64,000 nt of DNA from Pseudeuparius sepicola (lineage: Eukaryota; Arthropoda; Insecta; Coleoptera; Anthribidae). The stretch lies in NCBI GenBank assembly GCA_963920635.1, contig OY987298.1:149518257-149582256 (forward strand). Direction: 5' to 3'. The position numbers were made by a program, and so were the translations under genes. Within the stretch, counting starts at the first letter, position 1. Each line of letters opens with the position of its first letter. Under the pieces are notes generated by a model. The model was not told the origin of the DNA, made no database searches, and was given only the letters and a program-made list of their open reading frames with translations. This document shows positions 34,704 through 46,095 of the stretch, piece after piece.

Positions 34704-36794
34704 GATATTGAGTATTGCATATTGTATTGTCACCGGAACTAAAGGTGCGTATGCAAAAGTTCAGCTCAATCGGATGTCAGAAAGTGGTTCTAATTCAGCT
34801 TGCAAGATTCGACCCACGCATACATACTAACAGGGCAAGTTAAATAAAAGCTTGTAAAAAAAACCTCTAATTTGACGTACAGTTTCTATGGATATCTAAA
34901 ATTTGTACGGGGGAAAAAGATATAAAATAATCTAGGTTCCTATATAATGCCCAGAATCGGCGAATAATAATACTAATGACTTTATTGTCCTCTAACTCTC
35001 CCTATCCAGGTACCCTAGTTTACCCCAATGTGTCATTTTCTCTGATTGTTTACGTGTGGATTTTTGGTGTTTTCGAGTGTGCTTTTGTTAATTTATAAAA
35101 CTATTTATTAGTATTTGGGACATAGAGACTTATTTTGTATACAATGGGATGCAGGAAGTGTGTGGTGTGTGACCAAATTGATATTTCACTACAATCGACT
35201 ACAAACGTGTGCATTTTGATGCTTTCGCTCCATCTCTATCCTTTGTTATTTCTCTGAGCTTGATAACACATGCTGCGAACGGCAGCTTTGGGTTTATTGG
35301 AGAGCAGGGTACATGGGTTGGGCGTTGGGAGGTTTATTATTAGTTGTTATGAGGTTTTAGGTGAAAGAATGTAATTTGGACGCCACCTAGCTCTTATTTA
35401 TCTTTTTAAGCAATCTTGGAGAGCTGGAAAACAAAGAAAATATGGAAAACTGTTGTTTGTTTGCCCGGCCGTTAAAAATAGTATATTATGTACCAAGAGA
35501 CTAAAGTGCGTCTTTTAATCCCGAGAGTGAAGATTGTGACCAATCACTCGAGGGATTAAAAGTCAGCACAACAGGAACTAAAATTTAAAAATTCACAAGG
35601 CATCATATAAAACGAAACATTGAACATTAATGAAGTCACTTGGAACAGCATAAAAGCGCTTGGGCGGCGTTTGCTTTGTAAAACAAAACCCATTCTTAGA
35701 CGGCGCGCTGCCCTTAATAATATTATAAAAAATTTAATTAAATGCTCTAAAAAAGAATAAAATAAACTTTTGAAGTAACTCAAACCAAAGCAAACCAATC
35801 ATTTTGTTTCACACAAAACAACACCACACAAAAATCTATAGGTACATACAAAACCAAATTCCTTAAATAAAGCGCAATTCTTATTTCCGTGTATGCCACC
35901 TGTTCGGTGGATCTCCGAAACGCCGACCAATCAAACCGCTACGCTCGCTTTCTTATTGGCTGCCTCCTTGACTAGGTCGACGTCGGCCGTATAAAAACCT
36001 TTGAATTTTATACCTACGGGTGATTTCTGCTGATAAGTCTGGTATTTTTAACAGTAGCAGAGCGTAGTAAATGCTTCAAAATAGATCGCGCCTCGTATAT
36101 CACTGTGTTCCATATTATTATTTTACCAGGGTAAATTTTTTACTTCCTTGGGACTAAAATATTTTAGTTTGAAGTGGGTCGCACTGTATATTAATATGAT
36201 ATTATTAATTATTGTGTGTTATGTGATGTTACTATGCTATTAAAATCGTAAAATATTCGACCCGGCGTCAAACCCTGACTGACTAACGACTGATCTCGTG
36301 TCGGACGATAAATTTTTGGGGATTCTCTCCGTGGCCGCACCACATGCCACGCATATTTGTTGTATTATCTTCTTCGGGCATCTAAGAAACACGGTGACAC
36401 GCAAGAGGGCCAGCCGAGCAGTCTGGCGAGGAACAAACCCCAAATAGGCAGATATTTGTGGTTGTAATCGGGATGAATTTTTACTGTATGCAGTTCAAAC
36501 TAATCACCACACTATTTTGCACCTTTTTTAACATCTAAACTTTGCGAAAACCCGCGGAAAATTCGAAATTTTGAAAGATTTTAGCCGTTTTTACGTACCT
36601 ACGCTATTTTCGCCCATGCCCGACATGCTCTATCTCTACTCTAATTTATTACTCTCTGCTCTACTTACGCCCACAGAAGTAGCGTATATTTTTTGAGCTT
36701 ACGCCTATGGAGGCGGTTTCACATACTCGACTGCGATCGCAGTGACTGTTTGGTGGGCGTGGTTCCGCTGCCAAGCGAATATCGACGTGATCGG
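34704..36794. other. Mostly unique sequence
   Basis: No gene identified. A short Cys-rich frame at 35144-35257 (MGCRKCVVCDQIDISLQS...) follows a clean leader and vaguely resembles a zinc-finger start, too short to call. A hairpin at 35514-35562 pairs TTTTAATCCCGAGAGTGA with its near-complement. Positions 36250-36440 are unique and GC-richer. Confidence 0.35.
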
Positions 36795-36801
36795 AGTACA
36801 C

Positions 36802-38196
36802 TATGAGGCGCCATTTCGGACTAAATTATTATTTTTGAATATATAAATTTCTCGGGCTAATATTTTTTTTTATATATTTATAGAAATTTGCGTGAATAAT
36901 CTTTTTTTAGTCAAATTTAGATATTACGCATCGCCCAAAAGTATATATTACAGTAAACGCAAAAAAATATATCAAAACACGATATATTAATTTGGTGCGC
37001 CAATATATAATAATTTAGGGTACCACTGGTCGTCACCAGAGGTCGCGCCGCGCATTCCTAAAGTGCACCGGCAACGCTGCAGCAGAAAGGGCAGAAGCCC
37101 GAAGTCGAAATATTTTTTTACATGATATTTATAGAAATTTGCGTGAATAATCTTTTTTTAGTCAAATTTATATATTACGCATCGCCCAAAAGTATATATT
37201 ACAGTAAACGCAAAAAAATATATCAAAACACGATATATTAATTTGGTGCGCCAATATATAATAATTTAGGGTACCACCGGTCGTCACCAGAGGTCGCGCC
37301 GCGCATCCCTATAAAGTGCACCGGTAACGCTGCAGCAGAAAGCGCAGAATGGTGTAAAACCAGGGACTCTTTAAAATAAAAAGGGTCCCTGTGTAAAACC
37401 CACCCCCGATTTTCTTGAAATTTTTGCTAGATAGGTTCCTCTCCCTTATTTTCGCCCGACGTTACACCATTGGAAAAGATTACCACTTCTTTTTTATCGC
37501 TGCCGACTGCCACAATATGATGCGAATGTCCCCTTCTTTTGATTGTGGGGTTATACACCACAAAACATCAAATCCCAAACCTGACACAGAAAAAGAACAT
37601 CCAGTACGTCGGTAATCATAATCACTTCGACTTCGGGCTTCTGCGCTTTCTGCTGCAGCGTTACCGGTGCACTTTAGGGATGCGCGGCGCGACCTCTGGT
37701 GACGACCGGTGGTACCCTAAATTATTATATATTGGCGCACCAAATTAATATATCGTGTTTTGATATATTTTTTTGCGTTTACTGTAATATATACTTTTGG
37801 GCGATGCGTAATACTTATATGTATTTGACTAAAAAAAGATTATTCACGCAAATTTCTATAAATATCATATAAAAAAAATATTTCGACTTCGGGCTTCTGC
37901 CCTTTCTGCTGCAGCGTTGCCGGTGCACTTTAGGGATGCGCGGCGCGACCTCTGGTGACGACCAGTGGTACCCTAAATTATTATATATTGGCGCACCAAA
38001 TTAATATATCGTGTTTTGATATATTTTTTTGCGTTTACTGTAATATATACTTTTGGGCGATGCGTAATATATGTATTTGACTAAAAAAAGATTATTCACG
38101 CAAATTTCTATAAATATCATATTTAAAAAATATATTAGCGCGAGAAATTTATACAATATTCAAAAATAATAATTTAGTCCGAAATGGCGCCTCATT
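36802..38196. mobile_element. Foldback element with duplicated arms (1.4 kb)
   Basis: Ends TATGAGGCGCCATTTCGGAC and its near-complement, flanked by a 7-bp direct repeat AGTACAC (36795-36801, 38197-38203). Each arm holds two tandem copies of a 235-260-bp module containing AGTCAAATTTAGATATTACG and GGTCGCGCCGCGCAT. The right arm carries the same two modules inverted, around a unique centre (37350-37615). Four modules in the pattern forward-forward-reverse-reverse make almost the whole element self-complementary. Confidence 0.88.
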
Positions 38197-38203
38197 AGTA
38201 CAC

Positions 38204-38950
38204 CGCCCCTCCGGCACTGGTGGAAGTAGATTTTTTTAATTTATAGGATTTAATTTGTGTCTAAACTGTACCAAATATGTCTTCCATAGCTGTCGTCCTT
38301 TAGTAAAAATAAAAGAAAACTTGAAAAGAAAAATTAAACTTTGACGCACTATGTATAACGAAAACCGCTAGGATTTCGATACATGTTTATACGAAAAAAT
38401 CTCCCTTTTTTGAAATTTTCTAGCAGTTTTTAAAGTATTGCTGATAAAGTTTGGACCACCCTGTATAATAACCGATGTTATATTTTCATCGAATGTTTCG
38501 TCTGCGTCGATTCTACCAGACCCGTATGTAGTACACGGAACCGTCGAAAACGACCATCGCCGCATCTCGCTACCACCGGTAGGGTTCCAGGAAGGGAGAC
38601 CGCAGGCAAACCGGGCGTTTGTCGCCATCTCACTCCCACGCCCCTTTCCGTCCTCTCTTTCTGCCCGGCGGGGGATCGTTGGACTTTTTTTTTGCTTCGC
38701 TCCTTTGCGACAAAACGGACTCCGCTACCAATCGAATCGATTCTGCTGGTTCGATTCTGCTCCCCTGCGGTGGTTCTGAATGGTTTGAATTTATAGGTTA
38801 GGATCTTTCGAAGTACGGTTGAAATCGGATGAAACTGGACGAGATGAAACCACGATGAACACACAACGGTATGTCCGCGCGCGGGTGCTTTGACGTCAGC
38901 TGTGACGCTCGTGCGACGAAAGCATGGCCACCTTTTATTTTCAGCAGGGA
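38204..38950. other. Orphan TA-element end and GC-rich unique island
   Basis: GGACCACCCTGTA at 38453 is an unpaired TA-element terminus. Positions 38500-38930 are GC-rich and unique, with overlapping frames on both strands (113 and 160 codons) but no recognisable domain. Confidence 0.4.
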
Positions 38951-38957
38951 ATCCCAC

Positions 38958-40078
38958 CAAAGTCTAGAAATACTAAAGTCGGCTCACTCCTTTCATCTCT
39001 CGGAAGAGCCGACAATTTTTTGCGACCGGTCGTAAATTGACGTCACCCCGCACGCTTCGCATTTACGAGGGCGACGAAACGAAATCGCCGTCAAGCTATA
39101 GTTATACGGGGGCAGGTTCGTATTGACTTTCCATTATTTACCAAAGTCTACAAATAATATTAGTATACCTATTTGTAGACTTTGGTACACCATTATTTGT
39201 GTAGGTAAGTGTACCCTTAGTTTTTGGTAGGTACAGTTAAATTAAAATACAAATGCAATTTTTTATGTTTTACGTTCATTTTTAATAAACCCTAACAAAA
39301 CAGAGAGCAGACAAAAACATAAATAACCAATAAATATTTAACGACAAAGAGTTAAACTAATCATATTATCTACTTTTTCATCCTGTAGTAAATATTTTGA
39401 TATTTAAATTGACATAAACAATACAGAACAAAATATTACGCATACGTATGTACCTACACAAGCTGCGTCTTACCATAAGCTTATAGCAGTTTTTACTAAA
39501 TGTTTTCCGGACGAAGTGAATGACTGATCATCAAAATGTGCCTTGAAAATTCTTATAGGTTTATATGCCTCTTCAGGTGGAATATTCGCAAATTTACGTT
39601 CTCCGATGAACCCTAAGGCATTCTTCCATTGCTGGCACCTTCAAATTTTCAATATTTTAATATTTTATCTATATTATTCTTCAATTAATACCTAAGTATT
39701 CAAATATCACATAAAAATGTCTTAATTTTTGTAGGTAGGTACCTCAAACTCAATCTTACCTTTCAGGGTTTTTAGGAAATGAAAAAAAGATAATATAGTC
39801 TTTTGAACTGGTTTTACAGCCATCCGTACTGCAGTAAAAAGCGTTACTAGGCATCACTACATCAGTCACGGTCGGTCGGTAATATTTGGCGGTAATATTT
39901 TGCGCGCACCCGGTAGAATGCGAACGAAACGCTCTCAGCTACACTGTGTACAGCTTATTTTCTTATATTGTAAGATATCGATCGGCTCGATGAGGAGGGG
40001 AGCGAGAGAGGGCAAGAGGGAAACGTTTGTTTACACAAGGCCGAGTGCCCGGACTTATTAGTATATCTCTGGACGCTG
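38958..40078 (-). mobile_element. P-like TIR element with THAP gene, copy A
   Basis: Left terminus CAAAGTCTAGAAATACTAAA. The eroded right terminus is the inverse of CAGCGTCCAGAGATATACTA. The 7-bp flanks are ATCCCAC (38951-38957) and ATCTCAC (40079-40085), six of seven identical. It shares termini, subterminal GCGACCGGTCGTAAATT (39023) and the THAP exons with copy B at 48439-51054. It is internally shorter: no transposase beyond the THAP domain is present. A 47-bp hairpin starting with the same CAAAGTCTA lies inside at 39141-39187. Confidence 0.8.
39470..39854 (-). CDS. THAP zinc-finger protein, two exons (THAP-5)
   Basis: Exon 1 (39854-39760) runs from ATG to a GTAAGA donor. Exon 2 (39638-39470) starts after TTTGAAG, giving a 121-bp intron and an 87-residue open product. 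It begins MPSNAFYCSTDGCKTSSKD, with the zinc cysteines C8 and C13. FFSFPKNPERCQQW follows, with the THAP helix and the invariant W36, then a segment ending RIFKAHFDDQSF. The C-x2-H pair expected there reads F63-K-A-H66, so one zinc ligand is missing. Copy B shows tyrosine at that place. The stop lies in TTATGGTAAGAC, itself a good donor, so a longer spliced product cannot be excluded. It is transcribed inwards from the right terminus, as in P elements. Confidence 0.82.
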
Positions 40079-40210
40079 ATCTCACTCGATTCGAGTGAGC
40101 TGGGCAACCACATATACACATTGGTGTATATGTGGTACATTGTTTTTTTTTTAAATTTAAAAAGTGGAAATTATTAAATAGGAAAAAGCATAAGGCATGT
40201 AAATGAGAAT

Positions 40211-40388
40211 GTTTCGGAATCAGTTCAAAACTGCTTGTTGGAATAACTCGAATAATAAAATAAAAGATTCAAATGTGCCGCCAAAATCCCAAAACAGCGT
40301 TAGTTCGACCCGTTGCCACGTCCGCCGCCATATTGAAAAGTAGTCCCGTTCTTTACTACGGGATTTAACAGTCTGTCGTCTCTGAAAA
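40211..40388 (+). repeat. 180-bp dispersed repeat, copy 1
   Basis: TCGGAATCAGTTCAAAACTG through GTCTCTG matches 52792-52972 in the same orientation. The first 110 bp are nearly identical and the rest diverged. Contains GTCCGCCGCCATATTG (40319-40334), the motif seen upstream of THAP exons. No RNA polymerase III boxes or terminal repeats recognised. Confidence 0.8.
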
Positions 40389-40971
40389 TAGCTTTACAAC
40401 GTTCGGTTTTGTCTATTACTGCTATAAGGTTATGCGTCCGAATCCGGACTGGAAACTAACCAAAAAAAACCACATCAATTATATCCAAACTTGGACCGTC
40501 TCCTCTACCAGTAAATTACGAAAATATGTACATTATCGTCGGTCGGCACGTCCGAAGAAAGATTTATTCGGCGTTGAGATGTGTCAAGATGTTCCTTATC
40601 CTCCTCCGGCCATCCATTACGGCGTGGAACGCGCCCGTAGATCTCGGTCGGCCCTGGACAGCGCCGATTTGTTACACCGAAAAATTACGAAAGTCGCGCG
40701 CGCGCAGGTCTCCAAAGTCGACGCAATTAATTTGTAGCGCCTTTACTGGTCAGTGGACGACAAGAAATATTTCTATCAACGCTTCTTTTGGACACCCGCA
40801 GAAAGTACCGAATGGACGCCACGCGCTTCTTTCTACAATGCGATAAAAAAATACCAGCATTATTGTTTATATCGAATTGAGGTTATTCTTCTTCTTCTCA
40901 TATTTTTATGGCCTCTGCTCTGAGAGCAATTTAGCCACTATGGGGCCAACGGCACCTCTTCCTTGGGACGG
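40389..40971. other. Unique GC-richer sequence
   Basis: Overlapping frames of about 100 codons (40432-40737, 40526-40846) follow a TATAAGG box at 40425, without recognisable domains. Possibly host. The right edge is the truncated T7 copy 4. Confidence 0.35.
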
Positions 40972-41788
40972 ATAACAAATTTACACGGTGCCAGTGGTTT
41001 AATGTTAAAACACTATTGTTGCAGACTCTTTTATAAAATAAAAACATGCAAATGTGTCTGTTACAACGAATTTAATATCCAAAATAAAATAAAATATTTG
41101 TTTCTTCTGTCCCTCTAATTTGACAAGTTCACATGGCATATTTCCATACATTTTCTTAAGAAAAGCGAATCTAAAAAGCAAGCAAGAGTATTTGGTACCT
41201 TGTGGTTTGAAATGAAGTCCATAGCTAGTTGTAGTGTCAAGTAAGCATAAAACGCATTAGATTTTTCAGTTTCTTCTTTATATGGTGAACTATTGGTTCG
41301 CTTTGGAGCTATAAACAAAATTTTCTATTTTCATTCTTGCATACGTTACAAAATACTCTTCCAAAATAATTTGTAGAGGTTTCGCTTCTTCAGCTGGTTG
41401 ATCAGATCATCCCATAATTCCAAAATAGTCTTTAATTCTTCTGCAATTCACCTAATCGACCATTTTCTTGATGAGCATGGAAATTTCACGTTATCACGAA
41501 CAAATCTACCTATAAAAGCTGTGTTAATAGGATAAAACTGCTAAATACTGGACGCAAAGACAATTCGTTACCGTAAAAAGAAGGCAAACCGCATCTAATA
41601 AAGCTGGATATTTAAAATTTGGGACATTATAAACGTCAGTAACTGACATTCCAACAACCACAGAATACCCTCTATAACCTATAATAAGTCGCCATTTTTT
41701 TTTGTCGAGTGGCGCCACCCCAGTTCGTAAACAACAATGAAATATGACGTGATGCTCGGGTCTTTAATATAAAAAAGTGTCTGTCCAG
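40972..41788 (-). mobile_element. TIR element family T7, copy 4 (left-truncated)
   Basis: Begins at AACAAATTTACACGG, so it has lost the outer about 75 bp including the TIR on that side. The right end CTGTCCAG is intact at 41788. It contains the most open version of the C-terminal part of the relic frame (SNHKVPNTLACFLDSLFLR, then KCMEICHVNLSN). It sits directly against a Penelope coding fragment. Confidence 0.82.
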
Positions 41789-42215
41789 GTAGGACAAACT
41801 AGACGTTCCATAAAAACTACATTTAACGAACATGGGACATTTAAAATAATATGGTCGATTGGAAAAATCTAGCATTGCCGAACATGCTTTTGAAAATAAC
41901 CATAAAATAACAAGAGAACATTTAAAATTATCTAAGTATCTATCTGATAGGAGATTATTAGACGCTTATAATAGTCTGGAAATTTCAAAATGTAAATTTA
42001 GTTTAAATAAATTAAGAGACCAACCCCTACTGCCCTTATACATGTTAATAAACTGACAGGTAGAGACTTAGGAATAATATAGTAACTAGTTCACCACAGT
42101 ATAAATAGAATAGGTTAGGAATAAGTAGATTAGACTTAAACAACTCCTGATGATGCTAAGATGGTTAGTGAAACGCGCGTCGAGTGCATCAAACAAAGTT
42201 TTGGTGTGTGGAGTT
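41789..42215 (+). pseudogene. Penelope-like retroelement C-terminus (GIY-YIG remnant)
   Basis: Immediately after the T7 end the frame reads VGQTRRSIKTTFNEHGTF, the middle of a GIY-YIG endonuclease of Penelope-like elements. After a frameshift it continues KSSIAEHAFENNHKITREH and runs to a stop at 42054-42056. The R-S-I-K-x-x-x-x-E-H and AEHA...H patterns are typical of the family. The 3' untranslated end has GATGATGCTAAGATGGTTAG. T7 copy 4 appears to have inserted just upstream of this motif and the 5' part is gone. Confidence 0.78.
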
Positions 42216-42618
42216 AAGCAAAAGTAGTGCCAAAGGTTCCTGATTCCCAACTTAACCATTTTATTGTTGTAGCCAAATCAGCCATCATTTACCTAGTCAT
42301 AATCGACCGTACCTTTCAAACAACCGAAACTTGTTTGTTTCCCCGGCGGCCGTCGCCCGCCTCGAAACAAAACACTGTCGACGGCCGGGTCGGACCTCCG
42401 GGTCGCGGCCGGCCGTGGACCACCCGACGATCGTTTTTTTCCGCCCGCGCGCGCGATCGTCGTTTGTCCGACGTCCACGGCACGCCGCTATCCTATCGCG
42501 GCGATTTGTCGCGACATGTGTCGGAGATTTGTCCGGGGGACATGTCCGGTTCTGGCCCCGACGATTCGGACCGGAATAAATCGATTTGGACAAAATACAA
42601 AATATTAAGGAGTACTAC
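42216..42618. other. GC-rich unique island
   Basis: Positions 42335-42570 are very GC- and CpG-rich, with overlapping open frames on both strands (up to 162 codons) and no visible domain. It ends against the P-like element at 42619. Candidate host 5' region or regulatory DNA. Confidence 0.4.
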
Positions 42619-44085
42619 CAGAGAACAAGGAAGGGGACAATTTAAGCTCAAGGGGGGCGGAGCTATCCTGCGCATCTGGGCGGCGCAGCCTATATCAGCC
42701 ATGTTTTTAGTTTAGACAGAGGCGTCACATTTAGTTTAGCGTTTCGAGCGAACAGATCTTCAGTAGCGGCGTTAATTTGAAGTTTTCTTTATTGCGAGTG
42801 TGTTGTTTTGTTCAGTGTTTTGTCTTATGATCATGAGTGAGACAAAAGCGTGGGCGTTATGTCCACAGCGAAAGGCTGCGTGGGTGAACAAAAGTTACAA
42901 CTGCAGGTTATCGTTCTTCTCCTTTCCAAAAGAGCATTAGTAGGTAATTAGGTAATTGTGAAATCTCTGGGAATTAGTTGCTGTTCAGGTGAAATTTATT
43001 GTATTATCATAACCTTCCGCCTAAGTATCTAAAGGCAGACTTAATTTAAGGATTTAATTTAAAAATCCTAAGTTAAAACACTGAAAATGCATGGTGTAGT
43101 TCAGGCGATTTCGTATATAAAATTATCGAACTTACATGTAATTTAAGACAAAAAGGCACAAAAATAACAAAAAAACCTTTCAAATCAAAAATATATTTTT
43201 GGGCTAAATTTTATATGAAGCAAATGTGGATAAAGAATACATAATAATTATATTTAAAGGGTTAAATTAAATCATAAATCCTGTCCTGTGTGGGTTTACT
43301 CCGTTTACCTGTGTTCATACCTATGTACCTACCTATTATGAATACTAATTGCTAAATTTTTTTTTATCAAGAAGTTAGGCACCTTTCTAAAGTACATAAT
43401 AGCGACAAACACGCCTAATATAGTACCTACGTAGTGCATAATAGCATTAAAAATTATAAACAGAAATTGAAAATGTAAAACAAAAATAAGCTTATTATAT
43501 GGAAAAATCAATAAAGTTTAATTTATGGAAAAATAGATTTTTTTACTAAGTATATCTATTCCCATACAAATGTCCAAGTTTTTTCGCATAGTCGTAGGTA
43601 CCTACTGATTTTAATGAAGGAGACAAAAACGAAACTTTTAGAACGGGGTGGGTATATTTAATTAATCCGATGAAGACAATATTCTAATACATATACCTAT
43701 ATTTTGTTTTTCATTTGTATTCTACAAAATGATTGCTTAAAAAATATTGCTCAGGCTCATCAAATTTTAAGATCAATAAAATATTAAATTTTTGGAATAA
43801 CATAAGAAAAATCGCCTTATTTCAGTTATCTAACTAGATACCTTAAATTAAAAATAGTCCTTCAAAATCTAATTAACATTTTTGCTTGTTCCAGTCATCA
43901 TTTCAGTATGATTTGTTTTGTGTTTATAATGAATGATTTAAAATATCTGAGTACAGACCTACACTATCCCTTCACTAAATTCTAAATACGGCCCTGTCTT
44001 CTAAACAGAGAACATGGCGACCACCGGCTGCCAAAGATCAAAGGCGCCGCCGTCGAGTTTATATTCTCCCCTTCCTTGTTCTCTG
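42619..44085 (+). mobile_element. P-like TIR element with THAP exon, second family
   Basis: Inverted termini CAGAGAACAAGGAAGGGGA and its complement are flanked by GTACTAC (42612-42618) and GTAATAC (44086-44092), six of seven identical. A GC-rich subterminal block faces each way (near 42655 and 44045). A THAP first exon starts 208 bp inside the left end. The remaining about 1.1 kb is AT-rich without a transposase, so this is an internal deletion derivative. Confidence 0.78.
42827..42940 (+). pseudogene. THAP first exon (THAP-6)
   Basis: From ATG 42827 (a second in-frame ATG lies at 42833) the frame reads MIMSETKAWALCPQRKAAWV, then NKSYNCRLSFFSFPKEH, then a stop at 42938-42940. LSFFSFPK is the THAP core also seen in THAP-5. 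One cysteine (C12) is in place. A candidate partner (GGCTGC) lies one base out of frame, which suggests a small indel. AGTAGGTAAT next to the stop would serve as the splice donor. The second half of the finger was not found. Confidence 0.58.
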
Positions 44086-44952
44086 GTAATACTTAACTAA
44101 AAAGAGTTTTTGGTACATTGTTCATAGAGATTGTTTCTTACTTTAAATGGTACAGTTGATGCGCCAGTAATATTTGAAAGCGGTAGGTGAAAATTTTATG
44201 TTTCGAATGTTGGAGTTAACCAACGATATACATATATGAATAGATGACTCACGCTAATACAAATAACACGGGATTTGTTTTGCTTCTACATTAGCGGGTT
44301 GCGGGGGAAGAAGACGAGGTAATTTGTTTACATTGGCATTTCTTAAATTCAGTCTTGATACACTTGTACGTCGTATATATGCTTTCAGACACTTATAACC
44401 TAAATGGTGTCAAAAAACTGGAAACATTGAATGTGCCAACAATAACATATTTTTAAAATCATGAAACAAAACAAGTTGCCTTTGGCAATGTAGGTACCAT
44501 CTATTCCTATATATCGTTGGGGTTAACCGAGGCGCATTTTGGCAATTTCAACGCAAACGGTTGATTTTGTATTGAAGTATTAAGGTTCATTTGACCCACG
44601 TTTTAAACATTAAGAAACAAATTTATTTCGCATTTTCCTTTTTAGTAGACCTCTCCCACTGTATGGTTAACATTTTTTATATCAAGACTGAATCACCCTG
44701 TATATCTTATCGTAACGTACATCAAGAGCAAAAGCACAACCTTCTCCTTCTCCTTACAAGCCCTGTGCAAACATGTGGCAACGCCGCAGCCGGACGGTTC
44801 AACGGGTCTATGCAGTATAGACCAGTCTGCACTTTGGCTTAGTTTATCTTCTCTAATAAATGTTCAACCCTCTTTTTAATTATAATTAGATACATTTGTG
44901 AACTTTGTTTCAATAATTGGGTACCTAAGTAAGTAGGTACGTTTGTTTAACA
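44086..44952. other. Intergenic with an orphan TA-element end
   Basis: GAATCACCCTGTA at 44690 is an unpaired TA-element terminus. Positions 44740-44820 are GC-richer. Nothing else is recognised. Confidence 0.4.
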
Positions 44953-46087
44953 CACGGGCGTAGCCAAGGGGGGGGGGGTTTCGGGGGTTCAACCCCCCCC
45001 CCCCCCCCGAAATAAGCAAAATATTACCTAATATTATACCGAAAAAATACGAGGAGTGAAGAGTTGAATTATTATTACGTTTGAATATATTATGTAGTAA
45101 TAGTAGCGCCTAGCGCCATCTTTTGACGAGAGGCAGACGCAGTTGCAGCCGAACTATTTTGTATTGTAGGGACACTTTGCGTTGTTTCTCGATTATTCGC
45201 CACGCCCCTAGGTCGAAATGAGCGGAACTTTGTGGAAGTTCGTGGAAGTTTCTGGACGGCTACTGGGCTGCTATATAAGCGGCGCCGCGGCGCGTGACCG
45301 CGCTTACGGCAGTATTGTTCCATGCGAACTCGAAGCGAATAAAAGTGAAAAGTGGTGAACGAATAGTGAAGAGAATTAAGTGTACCGTGTAAGTGAGTAA
45401 TTTTAGTGCGCTGTTATTCGATGACCTTGTTAAGGATAGATACGTGAATCATTATTACTGTCGAAAAATGGAGGGGAAAAAAAGGAAGGGTGATAAACCT
45501 AAAGGTATGGACTACTGGAAAAAGTGGTGTAGTCAAGGTCAAGGGGTTTCTAATAAAGAAACAAATTTGGATTTAGCTATCAAAGCTTCAGCTACCTTGC
45601 ATGCTGATAAGAAGACTGCCTACCCCGAAATCTAGTTTGGAATGCCTAGATATGTGCGATAAAAACCTTTATCCTAATATTTACACATTACTACAAATCT
45701 TGGCTACCATTCCTGTATCCACTGCTACCCCAGAAAGGTCTTTCTCGAGCCTAAGGAGACTGAAAAACTATTTACGAAACACTACAAGTGAAAACAGACT
45801 TAATGGTTAATGAACATTCACTATGGAACAGAAATCCATGCAGATGAAATAGTGGATATATTTAAAAAAAAAAGCCGAAGATTTCTTCTTTAATGGTTTT
45901 AGATTTAGCGCAGAGGAACGAAATTAATTTATCCATTTCATTTAAAGTTAAGAACTTTATAAATATGTCGTAGTTTTTCGGATGAATATATAGATATTAA
46001 ATTTCATGTAAGTATATTTTTATTGTTTTATTTACTTCTCAAACTAAACCCCCCCCCCCCCAAAACTAAATCCTGGCTACGCCCGTG
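44953..46087 (+). mobile_element. Poly-G hAT deletion derivative, complete (copy 2)
   Basis: Terminal repeats CACGGGCGTAGCCA and TGGCTACGCCCGTG are flanked by a perfect 8-bp duplication GTTTAACA (44945-44952, 46088-46095). Facing G- and C-tracts sit just inside the left end. A TATATAAG box (45272-45279) with a plausible start region about 30 bp on, and CGTGTAAGTGAG (45386) as a possible donor, indicate a retained promoter. The body joins a short leader frame (MEGKKRKG...) to the hAT C-terminal segment and lacks the catalytic core. Confidence 0.95.
45616..45810 (+). pseudogene. hAT C-terminal dimerisation segment, truncated
   Basis: The frame corresponds to 190-474 in copy 1: PKSSLECLDMCDKNLYPN, then ILATIPVSTATPERSFSSL, then RLKNYLRNTTSENRLNG. 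A 7-bp deletion after AATGGTT creates an early stop at 45808-45810. The last about 25 residues of the domain survive only as out-of-frame sequence. Confidence 0.88.
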
Positions 46088-46095
46088 GTTTAACA

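Noticed and set aside
35144..35257. MGCRKCVVCDQIDISL... as an eighth THAP exon
   Set aside because: The cysteine spacing C-x2-C-x2-C and the absence of the FP/helix motif do not meet the THAP pattern, and no donor follows.
38740..38775. GGTTCGATTCTGC resembling a tRNA T-arm
   Set aside because: No acceptor stem, D-arm or anticodon arm can be built around it.
42227..42715. 162-codon frame through the GC island as a gene
   Set aside because: Similar-length frames occur on the opposite strand. It crosses a P-like element terminus at 42619 and shows no domain.
45226..45262. GAACTTTGTGGAAGTTCGTG as a heat-shock element in the hAT promoter
   Set aside because: GAA and TTC blocks are present, but the spacing is 1 and 3 bases, not the 2 required for a proper element.
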